A stretch of DNA of 30,399 bases from JAVBNJ01 sp031551625 (lineage in GTDB: Bacteria; Bacteroidota; Bacteroidia; Bacteroidales; UBA932). Made by a program: the position numbers and the translations under genes. The stretch covers positions 1 to 30,399 of the forward strand of contig JAVBNJ010000007.1 of the NCBI GenBank assembly GCA_031551625.1, in the 5' to 3' direction. Within the stretch, counting starts at the first letter, position 1. Each line of letters opens with the position of its first letter. The notes below the pieces were generated by a model. The model saw only the letters and a program-made list of their open reading frames with translations. It searched no databases and was not told the DNA's origin. Shown piece by piece: positions 23,555 through 30,399 of the stretch.

Positions 23555-24844
23555 TTGGTGTATTTGGCTATTCGATATATTATTTTATTGTGCCCGCTGG
23601 TTATTTGTAGCTCGCTGCGGGCGCAGGTTCCCACTGGCGAAGTAAAAATCCGCAAGGTTGTAATTGATGCGGGGCACGGCGGCGAAACGCCCGGTGCAGT
23701 CGGTAAAAAATTGCTGGAAAAAGATGTGGTGCTGGATGTGGCGCTAAGGACAGGGGCGCTTATCGAGGAAAAGTGTCCCGATGTAAAGGTTATCTATACG
23801 CGCGACAAGGATATTTCCCTCGCGTTGTATGAGCGTACGAAGATTGCGAACCGCAGCAATGCGGATTTGTTTATTTCAATTCATACAAACTCCGTACTTA
23901 ACCGGAAAAACACCAGTGCTTGCGGATACGAAACCTTTGTGATGGGGCCGAGCAAATTCGGCGGCAATATGAGCGTAGCCATGCAGGAAAACTCGGTCGT
24001 ATCCTACGAAGCCGATTATACTACAAAGTATCAGGGTTACGATCCGAAAAATCCCGAATCGTTTATCATGTTTTCGCTCATGCAGAATGCATACCTCGAT
24101 CAGAGTTTAATGCTGGCATCAATGGTGCAAGACGAGATGGGCAATACTCCAATAAAGAATAACCGTGGAGTGAAACAAGATGCATTTTTAGTGCTTTGGA
24201 AAACAGCGATGCCGAGTATTTTAATTGAGTTGGCATTTATTTCGAATCCCGAAGAAGAAGCGTTGTTGGCTAAAGAGTCGACACTGGATTCTTTTGCAAA
24301 AGCAATTACCAATGCATTTACAAAATACAAGAATTACTACGAGCAATCGCATAAGGGCAGTGAGCAGACAATGGCAGGCAGCAAGCGGTCGGCAGTAGGC
24401 AGTGGGCAGTCAGCAAACGTGCCATCTACTGTTACTACTCCGGCATCTACCCCCACACCTGCACCCCAAACTACTATAAACCCGGCACCATCTACTGTAA
24501 CTTCACCTGCATCCACTACGTCAACAGCAAGTACGGTTTTCATAGCAAATACGACCAAGGTTCCACCGGCAAGTACTGCTACTGTAACTACAAATGCACC
24601 TCTTTCCGAATTTTACTGTGTGCAAGTTATGGCTACGTCTACCAAACAAGCAACTACCGGGAGCCGTTTCCACGGGCTGAAAGATGTGCGTTGTTTTCCC
24701 GATGGAAAGATCTATAAATATACGGTAGGCACTCATGCCGATTTTGAAGATGCGTTGCTGTCGAGCCTCAAATTGCGCGACAAGTTTTCCGGGGCATTCG
24801 TAGTGCGCGTACAAGGTGATGCCATTGTTCCACTTAAAAAATAA
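23555..24844 (+). CDS. N-acetylmuramoyl-L-alanine amidase with C-terminal SPOR-like domain
   Basis: A 429-aa envelope protein with an N-terminal signal peptide. The amidase_3 domain (about 30-265) has DAGHGG, EKDVVLDVA, SIHTNS and IELAFISNPEEE, which supply the zinc ligands (two His, one Glu) and catalytic Glu. It cuts the bond between MurNAc and L-alanine in peptidoglycan. A threonine/proline/serine-rich linker (about 275-350) leads to a C-terminal domain beginning FYCVQVMATS, resembling a SPOR domain that binds denuded glycan at the septum. The start codon is unusual, TTG at 23555 or GTG at 23558; there is no ATG close by, and I could not decide. The MCE gene follows 12 bases later, as in many Bacteroidales. 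Confidence 0.88.
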   Translation: MVYLAIRYIILLCPLVICSSLRAQVPTGEVKIRKVVIDAGHGGETPGAVGKKLLEKDVVLDVALRTGALIEEKCPDVKVIYTRDKDISLALYERTKIANRSNADLFISIHTNSVLNRKNTSACGYETFVMGPSKFGGNMSVAMQENSVVSYEADYTTKYQGYDPKNPESFIMFSLMQNAYLDQSLMLASMVQDEMGNTPIKNNRGVKQDAFLVLWKTAMPSILIELAFISNPEEEALLAKESTLDSFAKAITNAFTKYKNYYEQSHKGSEQTMAGSKRSAVGSGQSANVPSTVTTPASTPTPAPQTTINPAPSTVTSPASTTSTASTVFIANTTKVPPASTATVTTNAPLSEFYCVQVMATSTKQATTGSRFHGLKDVRCFPDGKIYKYTVGTHADFEDALLSSLKLRDKFSGAFVVRVQGDAIVPLKK

Positions 24845-24856
24845 AACCAACCTGTT

Positions 24857-25774
24857 ATGAAAATAAAAATCAGTAAAGAAGTTAAAATCGGTATCTATGC
24901 CGTTGTCACTATTGTTGCGATGTATTGGGTATTCAATTTCCTGAAGGGACGCGACTTGTTAAATAAGTATCAAACATATTATGCCGTATTCGAAAACGTA
25001 GAAGGATTAACAGCCACCGCACCTGTGTACTTGAAGGGGTTGAAAGTAGGTAATGTATCGAAAATTACTTTTGAGAAAACAGACTTACGTTTCACGGTAG
25101 CGTTGCGCGTAGAGAGTTCGTATGGAGTGCCGGAAGATTCGAAGGCAGAAATCTACGGAACAGATATCATGGGTAACAAAGCGGTGCGGATATTGATGGG
25201 CAGCAGCCCGAAACTGGCCACATCGGATGATTACCTGCAATCGAGCGTAGCATCGGATTTGACAAATATGGTAGCGAACGAGTTGTTGCCATTGAAAGAT
25301 AAAATAATGGGGACGCTCAATAATTTAAACACGACAATTACCGCTATCAATAACGTGTTGAATGAGGACACACAGAATAACCTGAAAGGAAGTATCAGCA
25401 ATTTGAATAGTACGTTGGCACATGTAGAAAGTTTGTCGAGTGCATTAAATTCGAATAAAAAACATTTGACGAATTCGTTGGAAAATATCGACGCTTTTTC
25501 GGCAACATTGCGAAATAACGGGACGAAAATTGATCGCATCGCAGATAATCTTGTACAGGTTTCGGACTCGTTACGCATGGCAAATTTAAAGCAAACCATC
25601 GATAACTTGAATGCCTTGCTGGGGCAAGCAAACGACACGTCGGGAACTGTCGGGAAATTGCTACACGATGGGGAACTTTACACACGTTTATCGAATACAG
25701 TAAACGATCTGGATTTGTTGTTAATTGATTTAAAAGCGAACCCGAAAAGGTATGTAAAACTTTCTCTTTTTTAG
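24857..25774 (+). CDS. MlaD/MCE-family lipid transport protein
   Basis: A 305-aa protein with one N-terminal membrane helix (about 9-29) and an MCE domain (about 38-118: TYYAVFENVEGLTATAPVYLKGLKVGNVSKI, then AEIYGTDIMGNKAVRI). The rest is a long helical region with repeated NLN and LS heptads, ending with a TVNDLDLLL segment. It anchors in the inner membrane and helps move phospholipids between membranes, normally with MlaE and MlaF, which are not in the window. It lies 12 bases after the amidase gene, so the two probably share a transcript. Confidence 0.9.
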   Translation: MKIKISKEVKIGIYAVVTIVAMYWVFNFLKGRDLLNKYQTYYAVFENVEGLTATAPVYLKGLKVGNVSKITFEKTDLRFTVALRVESSYGVPEDSKAEIYGTDIMGNKAVRILMGSSPKLATSDDYLQSSVASDLTNMVANELLPLKDKIMGTLNNLNTTITAINNVLNEDTQNNLKGSISNLNSTLAHVESLSSALNSNKKHLTNSLENIDAFSATLRNNGTKIDRIADNLVQVSDSLRMANLKQTIDNLNALLGQANDTSGTVGKLLHDGELYTRLSNTVNDLDLLLIDLKANPKRYVKLSLF

Positions 25775-25957
25775 TTTATTTTTTTTATTTTTGTTTTTCA
25801 TTTTTTTCTCGAAAAAATTTCGGATTGAAAACTAATACGTTATCTTTTTTTTGGATTTTACAATAGCAGAAGGACTTTTTTTATCCGAAAATTTTCCCCA
25901 ATTTTGTAACACGAATTTAATTCACACAACCGATATTTTAATATCAAACGAAGAATT

Positions 25958-27379
25958 ATGCAACCCATTGAAAATCATTTACACGTTTGGAATAACTGCC
26001 TGCAGGTAATTCGCGACATCATTCCGCCGGCAAGTTTCAAAACGTGGTTTGAACCTATAGTCCCTTTAAAATTAAAAGAGAATGTATTGACGATTGAAGT
26101 CCCGACTCCTTTCTTTTATGAATACCTTGAGGAGCATTTTATTGATTTAATCAGCAAAACTATCCGCAAGGAAGTGGGCGCACAAGCCCAATTGGAGTAT
26201 AGTGTACGTGTAGTAGAAAACAGTGCGGTCGTATATCCACCCAAAGGCCACAATCGCCCGAATAATAAACCAGTTCCCTTTCCTACCGATTCGGAAAAAA
26301 CAATTCCTAATCCATTTGTCATTCCTGGGCTAAAGCAACTGCAAATAGATCCGCAATTGAACCCGGAGTATTCGTTTTCAAATTTTATTGAGGGCGAGTG
26401 CAATCGTTTGGGGCGTTCGGCCGGCGCTACTATTGCCGAAAACCCGGGGCGTACGGCATTCAATCCACTATTCATTTACGGCGCATCGGGATTAGGAAAA
26501 ACACACTTAGCGCAGGCCATTGGTATTGCTGTTAAAGAACGGTACCCCGATAAATTAGTGTTGTATGTAAATGCCAACCGTTTCCAAACACAATATATGG
26601 ATGCGGTAACGGTAAAAAATAAGTTGACGGATTTTTTACATTTCTATCAAATGATAGATGTGTTGATATTGGACGATGTGCAGGAGTTTGCCGGCAAGGA
26701 AGGCACCCAGAATGCATTTTTCCATATCTTCAATCATCTGCATCAGTCGGGCAAGCAACTGATCCTTACATCGGACAAACCGCCGGTAGAGTTACAAGGA
26801 TTGGAACAGCGGCTACTGTCGCGCTTCAAGTGGGGCCTCTCGGCCGAGTTGCAAGCGCCGGATTTCGACACGCGTGTAGCTATCTTGCAAAATAAAATTT
26901 ACCAGAACGGTATGCAGCTTGATACTAAAGTGGTACACTACATTGCCGAAAAAATCACTACAAATATCCGCGAACTGGAAGGGGCATTGGTGTCATTACT
27001 TGCACAAGCTACTCTGAACAAAAAAGCAATTACTACGGAACTGGCCGAAGAAATGACCGAAAAATTGGTGAACACATCGGCACGTGAAATTTCGATTAGC
27101 GATATCCAGAAAACAGTGTGTTCGTATTTCAGCCTTTCGCCGGAAAGTATGCTGAGCAAATCGCGCAAACGTGAAATTGTACAAGCTCGCCAGATTGCAA
27201 TGTACCTGAGCCGTCAAATGACAAAGGACTCGCTGGCATCGATCGGGGCACAAATCGGAGGGAAAGATCATGCTACCGTATTGCATGCCTACAATACCGT
27301 ATGCGATCTAATGGAGACGGATAAGCATTTCAAACAATATGTAGTAGAGATTGAGAAGAAGTTGAAGACGACCTGGTAA
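25958..27379 (+). CDS. dnaA: Chromosomal replication initiator DnaA
   Basis: A 473-aa ATPase that opens the replication origin. Domain I (1-85) has ASFKTWFEPIVP. Domain III has Walker A GASGLGKT (175-182), Walker B ILDDVQ (237-242), sensor LILTSDKPP, and the arginine-finger region QRLLSRFKWG (285-293). Domain IV carries the DNA-binding signature GGKDHATVLHA (434-444). Length is typical. The 183-base gap upstream is very AT-rich but has no clear TTATCCACA-type boxes, so I do not call an origin. A tandem CACAGATT repeat and a terminator follow the stop. Confidence 0.97.
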   Translation: MQPIENHLHVWNNCLQVIRDIIPPASFKTWFEPIVPLKLKENVLTIEVPTPFFYEYLEEHFIDLISKTIRKEVGAQAQLEYSVRVVENSAVVYPPKGHNRPNNKPVPFPTDSEKTIPNPFVIPGLKQLQIDPQLNPEYSFSNFIEGECNRLGRSAGATIAENPGRTAFNPLFIYGASGLGKTHLAQAIGIAVKERYPDKLVLYVNANRFQTQYMDAVTVKNKLTDFLHFYQMIDVLILDDVQEFAGKEGTQNAFFHIFNHLHQSGKQLILTSDKPPVELQGLEQRLLSRFKWGLSAELQAPDFDTRVAILQNKIYQNGMQLDTKVVHYIAEKITTNIRELEGALVSLLAQATLNKKAITTELAEEMTEKLVNTSAREISISDIQKTVCSYFSLSPESMLSKSRKREIVQARQIAMYLSRQMTKDSLASIGAQIGGKDHATVLHAYNTVCDLMETDKHFKQYVVEIEKKLKTTW

Positions 27380-27380
27380 C

Positions 27381-27407
27381 CACAGATTGCACAGATTTCA
27401 CAGATTA
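27381..27407. repeat. Tandem CACAGATTn repeat
   Basis: Three contiguous 9-base units: CACAGATTG, CACAGATTT, CACAGATTA, starting two bases after the dnaA stop. Related motifs appear in both FISUMP leaders (near 14330 and 28700-28745), marking a dispersed intergenic repeat family. Confidence 0.75.
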
Positions 27408-27417
27408 AGAACAAAAC

Positions 27418-27450
27418 AACACCGGTTATAATTTCCTTATAACCGGTGTT
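27418..27450. terminator. Bidirectional terminator after dnaA and FISUMP
   Basis: A perfect 14-bp stem (27418-27431 with 27437-27450) with a 5-base loop, between two genes that end toward each other. TTG and then TTT-rich sequence follow on the plus strand, and a TTTTGTT stretch follows on the minus strand. Confidence 0.8.
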
Positions 27451-27471
27451 TTGCTTTGATTAGTTGCTGTG

Positions 27472-28503
27472 TCATCGTATACATCGATACCAAACTGATC
27501 CACCACCATCACCAGCACTCATCGCATACCGCACGGTTCCGCCAGCACCAACTCCGTTCACTATAGGGTTACACCATGTAGTCCCACCTACATAATTAAA
27601 TATTACTATTGTTCTTTGAGTGCCACCATACATACTAGCGCAACTATACTGATAGTTTGCATCTTCACATGACATATACGCTATTTGTGTCATACCTGTA
27701 ACACCTGCCACCCCAGATGTTCGTATGCACTGCAATTCTGCCACAGTCGGCCATCGCCAACTTTCACCAACACACCCATCCGATCCTTTGCTGTCATTGT
27801 TTTTTACTTCCAGACCACAGGCAACAAAAGCATTATCCAAACCCAAGTCCCGGCAATATCCACCAACTAAAACCAAACCGGTTTTGCACGTTCCGCTTGT
27901 AGTCGGCACATCGCGCTCTATCCAGCCGGGGCAGCCTGTTGCATCTGTTATAGTATTGATTATTCCAGCCGAATATGTTTTACTGTTTACGGTAGTTCCA
28001 TTTATTATAAATGGCTTTGTCCCACGTAAGGTATAAGTACCATTTGTATAACTTACCGTATTCGGCGGATAATCTGTAGCAAAGGTGCACCAATTGAACC
28101 GCCCCGAAGCATTACCCAATTTTACGGTTACTGTCGCCGATTGGCTGTTGGCGCCCGTTATCCAGAAACCATTGCTGTTTCCGGCTGCGTAGGTGCCATT
28201 AATAACCAATGGCGTTCCGCTAATGGTAGCCCGTTGCCAGGCGCCGCCGTTACCGGCCGCATCCACCAGCTGAAAGTAAACAAAGCACCAGGCTTTATTC
28301 AAGTGTGTAGTACCGTTGCAGCCTGTCCACGTCAGCTTAAAGGTGACCTGCTGCGTTTGGTAGTTGGCGCTCACTTTTGTAACCGATACGCAGTTTGCGG
28401 AATAGCTTGCCTGCGCAATCAGTACGGATAGTAATAAACAGTAGATTTTTTTAGCTGCGCTGAACTCACAACTGTGTTTAGATTTTAATAGTGTTCGGTT
28501 CAT
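27472..28503 (-). CDS. FISUMP-domain secreted protein
   Basis: A 343-aa paralog of the protein at 14498-15643. The signal region spans residues about 17-37 (hydrophobic, ending YSA). The N-terminal domain carries KVSANYQTQQVTFKLTW, WQRATI and WCTFATDYPPN; ITDATGCPG leads to a C-terminal half with GLVLVGGYCRDLG and WRWPTVAELQCI (FISUMP type), ending RCIR. It lacks the CPS before WRWPT, so its FISUMP domain is somewhat divergent. The last part is rich in glycine and serine (NGVGAGGTVRY). It is probably exported and disulfide-rich. The gene is preceded by a leader related to that at 14139 but interrupted by repeats. Confidence 0.85.
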   Translation of the reverse strand: MNRTLLKSKHSCEFSAAKKIYCLLLSVLIAQASYSANCVSVTKVSANYQTQQVTFKLTWTGCNGTTHLNKAWCFVYFQLVDAAGNGGAWQRATISGTPLVINGTYAAGNSNGFWITGANSQSATVTVKLGNASGRFNWCTFATDYPPNTVSYTNGTYTLRGTKPFIINGTTVNSKTYSAGIINTITDATGCPGWIERDVPTTSGTCKTGLVLVGGYCRDLGLDNAFVACGLEVKNNDSKGSDGCVGESWRWPTVAELQCIRTSGVAGVTGMTQIAYMSCEDANYQYSCASMYGGTQRTIVIFNYVGGTTWCNPIVNGVGAGGTVRYAMSAGDGGGSVWYRCIR

Positions 28504-28535
28504 AATTATTATTTTTTAGTTGTTGTTCTATTTTA

Positions 28536-28606
28536 GTGCCTGCCTGAGGCAAGATGTCTCCACTTCATTCGCTGTCGCTCGTTCCGGTCGACATGACGGC
28601 GTAACG
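28536..28606. repeat. Repeat inserted between leader RNA and FISUMP gene
   Basis: A block that includes the palindrome TGCCTGAGGCA (28541-28551), AGATGTCTCCACTTC and GGTCGACATGACG. The other leader has no counterpart here, while both flanks still align (AAACTAAAAA before it and AACAACTAAA-like sequence close to the start codon). It looks like a dispersed intergenic repeat that landed in the untranslated region. Confidence 0.6.
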
Positions 28607-28639
28607 TATTCATTTATTAATTGCATAGTTATTTAACTA

Positions 28640-29155
28640 AGTTTTTAGTTTTAATGTTGTAGCTTCGGGAACCGGTTCTTTTATACACCTTTCTCGCATT
28701 CATCTGTGAAATCCGTTCTCCATCTGCGAAATCTGTGATTCAACAAACACAAACCTTTTTTCACCGGTTCCCTCGGCTACGCTCTTGTTAATGCCCTACA
28801 GGCTACTATCGTTAACCATTTCTATTTTTTAATTTCTATTCGGGCGGAAATTTTCCCGCCTCTACTGCGCCAATTGTCATTTGTCAATCGTCAATTAAAA
28901 ACCCCTGCTACATTTTCGCAACTACTGCCTTTTTTGTTTCAATTATTCAGTTTTAAAGGTTCGCTCACTAAATAAAGAAACGTGAACTTAATTTATCGTA
29001 ATGTGAGGTTCAGGAATACCCAGTGTTATAACAAATCAAATCCACGTTTGTGTGATGATTAATTTCCTAACACTGTCTTGAAATTTTCCTGATTTCACAT
29101 TACAGAATGGAAGCTTTTGCTTCCTTTTTACCGCACGAAAAAGAACGTTTGTAGT
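28640..29155 (-). ncRNA. Structured leader RNA of unknown family, copy 2
   Basis: Read on the minus strand: ACGTTCTTT (29148-29140), small hairpin GGAAGC/GCTTCC (29124-29109), then an extended hairpin at 29103-28998. Its helices are GTAATGTGA/TCACATTAC, TCAGGAA/TTCCTGA, CAGTGTTA/TAACACTG and AATCA/TGATT, with AA/ACC, AATTTCAAGA/GGTA and AAACGTGG loops like those of copy 1. CGTTTCTTT, AATTGAAAC (28944) and GTAGCAGGGGTT (28911) follow at the same distances as in copy 1. After that a segment with a degenerate REP unit interrupts the element. The 3' strand GCTAC (28663-28659), then AAACTAAAAA, resumes the match. A second GTAGC arm (28780) pairs strongly with 28659-28676. The long untranslated region of over 600 nt precedes the FISUMP gene. 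Confidence 0.65.
28788..28860. repeat. Degenerate REP-like unit inside leader copy 2
   Basis: TTAATGCCCTACAGGC (from 28788) is a decayed form of the TGCCCTACGGGCA palindrome; after a spacer with TTCTATT, a palindrome GGGCGGAAATTTTCCCGCC ends at 28860. The layout (TTAA, palindrome, spacer, palindrome) follows the other REP units. Confidence 0.6.
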
Positions 29156-29160
29156 GAATA

Positions 29161-29206
29161 CAAATGTACTACAATATTTTTAACTACCAAATAGTGGGGT
29201 GTTAAA
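29161..29206 (-). promoter_or_regulatory. Conserved promoter of the FISUMP leader, copy 2
   Basis: On the minus strand: TTTAACAC (29206-29199), 7 bases, TTTG (29191-29188), 19 bases, TACATTTG (29168-29161). The spacing and the spacer start GTAGTTAAAAAT equal those of copy 1 at 14088-14133. It lies just after the terminator of the T9SS cargo gene. Confidence 0.8.
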
Positions 29207-29212
29207 AATGAA

Positions 29213-29250
29213 GAAAGCCGTTCCGGATTTAATCAGAACGGCTCTCTTAA
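29213..29250 (-). terminator. Terminator after the T9SS cargo gene
   Basis: On the minus strand an 8-bp stem (AGCCGTTC at 29243-29236 with GAACGGCT at 29223-29216), extended by flanking A/T pairs, is followed by TTCTTCATTTTT. It lies about 35 bases after the stop of the gene ending at 29281. Confidence 0.75.
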
Positions 29251-29280
29251 GCAGGTTAAACAACAATAGCAAGTTGTTAT

Positions 29281-30399
29281 TTATTTCAACAGCGTGATGT
29301 AGCTTTGCATTATTACAGGCGGACGACCGTCGTTGAAGTATATCGTCAGTTTATAGTAATACGTACCTTTCGACAGATTAGCTCCCGTGAATTTTTCCTC
29401 ATCGGACAATCGTTTGTAGTTGTTACTACGATATACCATGTTCCCCCATGTGTTGGTAATCACTACCTGAGCATAGTCTACATGGTTATCCGGATTATCC
29501 AGCTCGGGGATGCGCCATACATCATTCGGGGCATTGGGGGTAACCACGTTCGGGATTACCCATATTTGCTGGTCGATAATAAGTGTTACCACGTTATTGG
29601 CCGGGTCAGCTTCGGGTTCCGTAGTACTTACCGTAAATACGTTGGTGTGCGAAGCACCCGGCAATGTCGGTATGACACGCATTTGCAATTCGGCAGCGCT
29701 TTGTTGTCCGATAATTTCACCCAGCGCCCAAGTCACTTTTCCATCGTTTGAAACCAGTCCTCCGTGATTGGCAAAGGTTACCTGTTGCGAGTTGGGGTCG
29801 AACTGAGCCGTTACCGTCGATTTTCCAATGGGTACACCACCAATATTCGATACGTATATCCGATAGGTGTATTCCTTATCAACCGAATAGTGGTCGTAGT
29901 CGCCACGAGGATCACCGCTCGGCGTGTGGTACAAGTAATCGCCGGGACGAATGTCGGCTGATATCGACAAGTCGCCTGTTTTTGCAATTACAAATACCGA
30001 TGAGCGAGCGAGTACAATGCTATCGCGCCATACTTCGCCAATGTTGGTCAATGTATCACCTCCGTTGACACGGGCTTTCACAACTACGGTTTTTGTATCG
30101 CCTTTCTTGTTAAGCGTAACAGCCGCAAACGTCACTGTGTCTTTCGTTAGGTTATATGCAGCACCGTGTTCAAGATATGCTTCGAGCAATTCAAATCTCT
30201 TGTCTAACATATCCATAATGTGCAAGTCGTTGTTCGGTTCATTGGCCAAGTTAGTAATCGTGAGACGGAATGTTACCGTGTCTTTGTTGTTGGCTGCATT
30301 GCGGCCATCAATAGCTTTCACAATGTTAACCGAGCGGCCAAGCGAGCGAATCGTTACCGACGAGGTATCGTTACTATGGTCGTAGTCTATAGCATCAAT
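29281..30399 (-). CDS. T9SS type-B cargo protein with DUF11-like repeats, 3' part
   Basis: The frame is open to the right edge, so the 5' end is missing; 372 residues are visible. The N-terminal part has two or more DUF11/Ig-like beta domains (TVTFRLTITNLANEPNNDLHIMD, then KEYTYRIYVSNIGGVPI), each with the isopeptide-like pattern of cell-surface adhesins. The last about 90 residues (IPNVVTPNAPNDVW, then VVITNTWGNMVY and KGTYYYKLTI) are the gliding-motility-associated C-terminal (CHU_C) domain, which targets proteins to the type IX secretion system. The consensus ITPNGDGxND core is here TPNAPND, slightly reduced. The protein is thus a surface or secreted adhesin-like cargo. A GTG at 30321 is internal and not the start. 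Confidence 0.85.
   Translation of the reverse strand: MDAIDYDHSNDTSSVTIRSLGRSVNIVKAIDGRNAANNKDTVTFRLTITNLANEPNNDLHIMDMLDKRFELLEAYLEHGAAYNLTKDTVTFAAVTLNKKGDTKTVVVKARVNGGDTLTNIGEVWRDSIVLARSSVFVIAKTGDLSISADIRPGDYLYHTPSGDPRGDYDHYSVDKEYTYRIYVSNIGGVPIGKSTVTAQFDPNSQQVTFANHGGLVSNDGKVTWALGEIIGQQSAAELQMRVIPTLPGASHTNVFTVSTTEPEADPANNVVTLIIDQQIWVIPNVVTPNAPNDVWRIPELDNPDNHVDYAQVVITNTWGNMVYRSNNYKRLSDEEKFTGANLSKGTYYYKLTIYFNDGRPPVIMQSYITLLK

Noticed and set aside
25775..25957. Replication origin upstream of dnaA
   Set aside because: The gap is AT-rich, but I found no clear DnaA boxes or box clusters, and in many Bacteroidota oriC is not next to dnaA.
1..30399. CRISPR arrays, tRNA or rRNA genes
   Set aside because: No regular repeat-spacer arrangement or conserved RNA gene sequence was seen on either strand.

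Overview
The window looks like a chromosomal segment of a Bacteroidota bacterium, most likely a member of the order Bacteroidales. The evidence is: promoters of the Bacteroidota type (TTTG, about 19 bases, then TAnnTTTG); a C-terminal type IX secretion sorting domain of the gliding-motility (CHU_C) kind; a thiamine locus of the form TPP riboswitch, TonB-dependent receptor, PnuT-type transporter; a Bacteroidota-type LptD; and several Fibrobacter-major-paralogous (FISUMP) domain secreted proteins. No rRNA, tRNA, CRISPR array or prophage was seen. Most of the window is ordinary core genome interspersed with many short repeats.

Layout. 1-0.48 kb: 3' end of a secreted FISUMP protein, with a terminator. 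0.6-8.2 kb: cupin lipoprotein (-), a NagB-like/PIG-L fusion (+), cardiolipin synthase (-), an M3 metallopeptidase lipoprotein (+), a degenerate fumarylacetoacetate-hydrolase-like protein (+) and a broken HEPN gene. 8.3-11.8 kb: a leftward run of nucleoid-associated protein, Spx/ArsC-like protein, secreted rhodanese-thioredoxin fusion and HI0933-type flavoprotein. 11.8-12.5 kb: an IS200-like/RAYT tyrosine transposase bracketed by REP-like palindromes. 12.6-17.1 kb: an amino-acid permease, a long structured leader with a FISUMP protein, a homing-endonuclease-like protein and a DUF486 membrane protein. 17.15-20.2 kb: TPP riboswitch, thiamine TonB receptor and PnuT. 20.2-27.4 kb: small secreted protein, LptD, amidase, MCE/MlaD protein and DnaA. 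27.4-29.2 kb: a second complete FISUMP gene (-) with a long leader. 29.3 kb to the end: 3' part of a large T9SS cargo protein.

The most unusual signal is in the non-coding DNA. The two complete FISUMP genes (14498 + and 28503 -) share a promoter with identical spacing, followed by a long 5' leader. In both copies an extended hairpin of 106-108 nt begins exactly 58 nt after the -7 box. The helices differ in sequence but keep their pairing, while the internal-loop sequences (AA/ACC, AATTT, GGTA, AAACGTGG) are conserved. That is the pattern expected of a structured RNA under selection. I do not recognise it as a named RNA family. It appears to travel with this secreted protein family.

A second theme is repeat biology. 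REP-like palindromes (TGCCC-TAC-GGGCA and TTTCCC-TAAC-GGGAAA types) occur at four loci, including both flanks of the RAYT-like transposase and inside one structured leader. Other repeat families include a 20/21-matching inverted repeat whose loop holds the pnuT start codon, CACAGATTn repeats, and nested CACGAAT palindromes.
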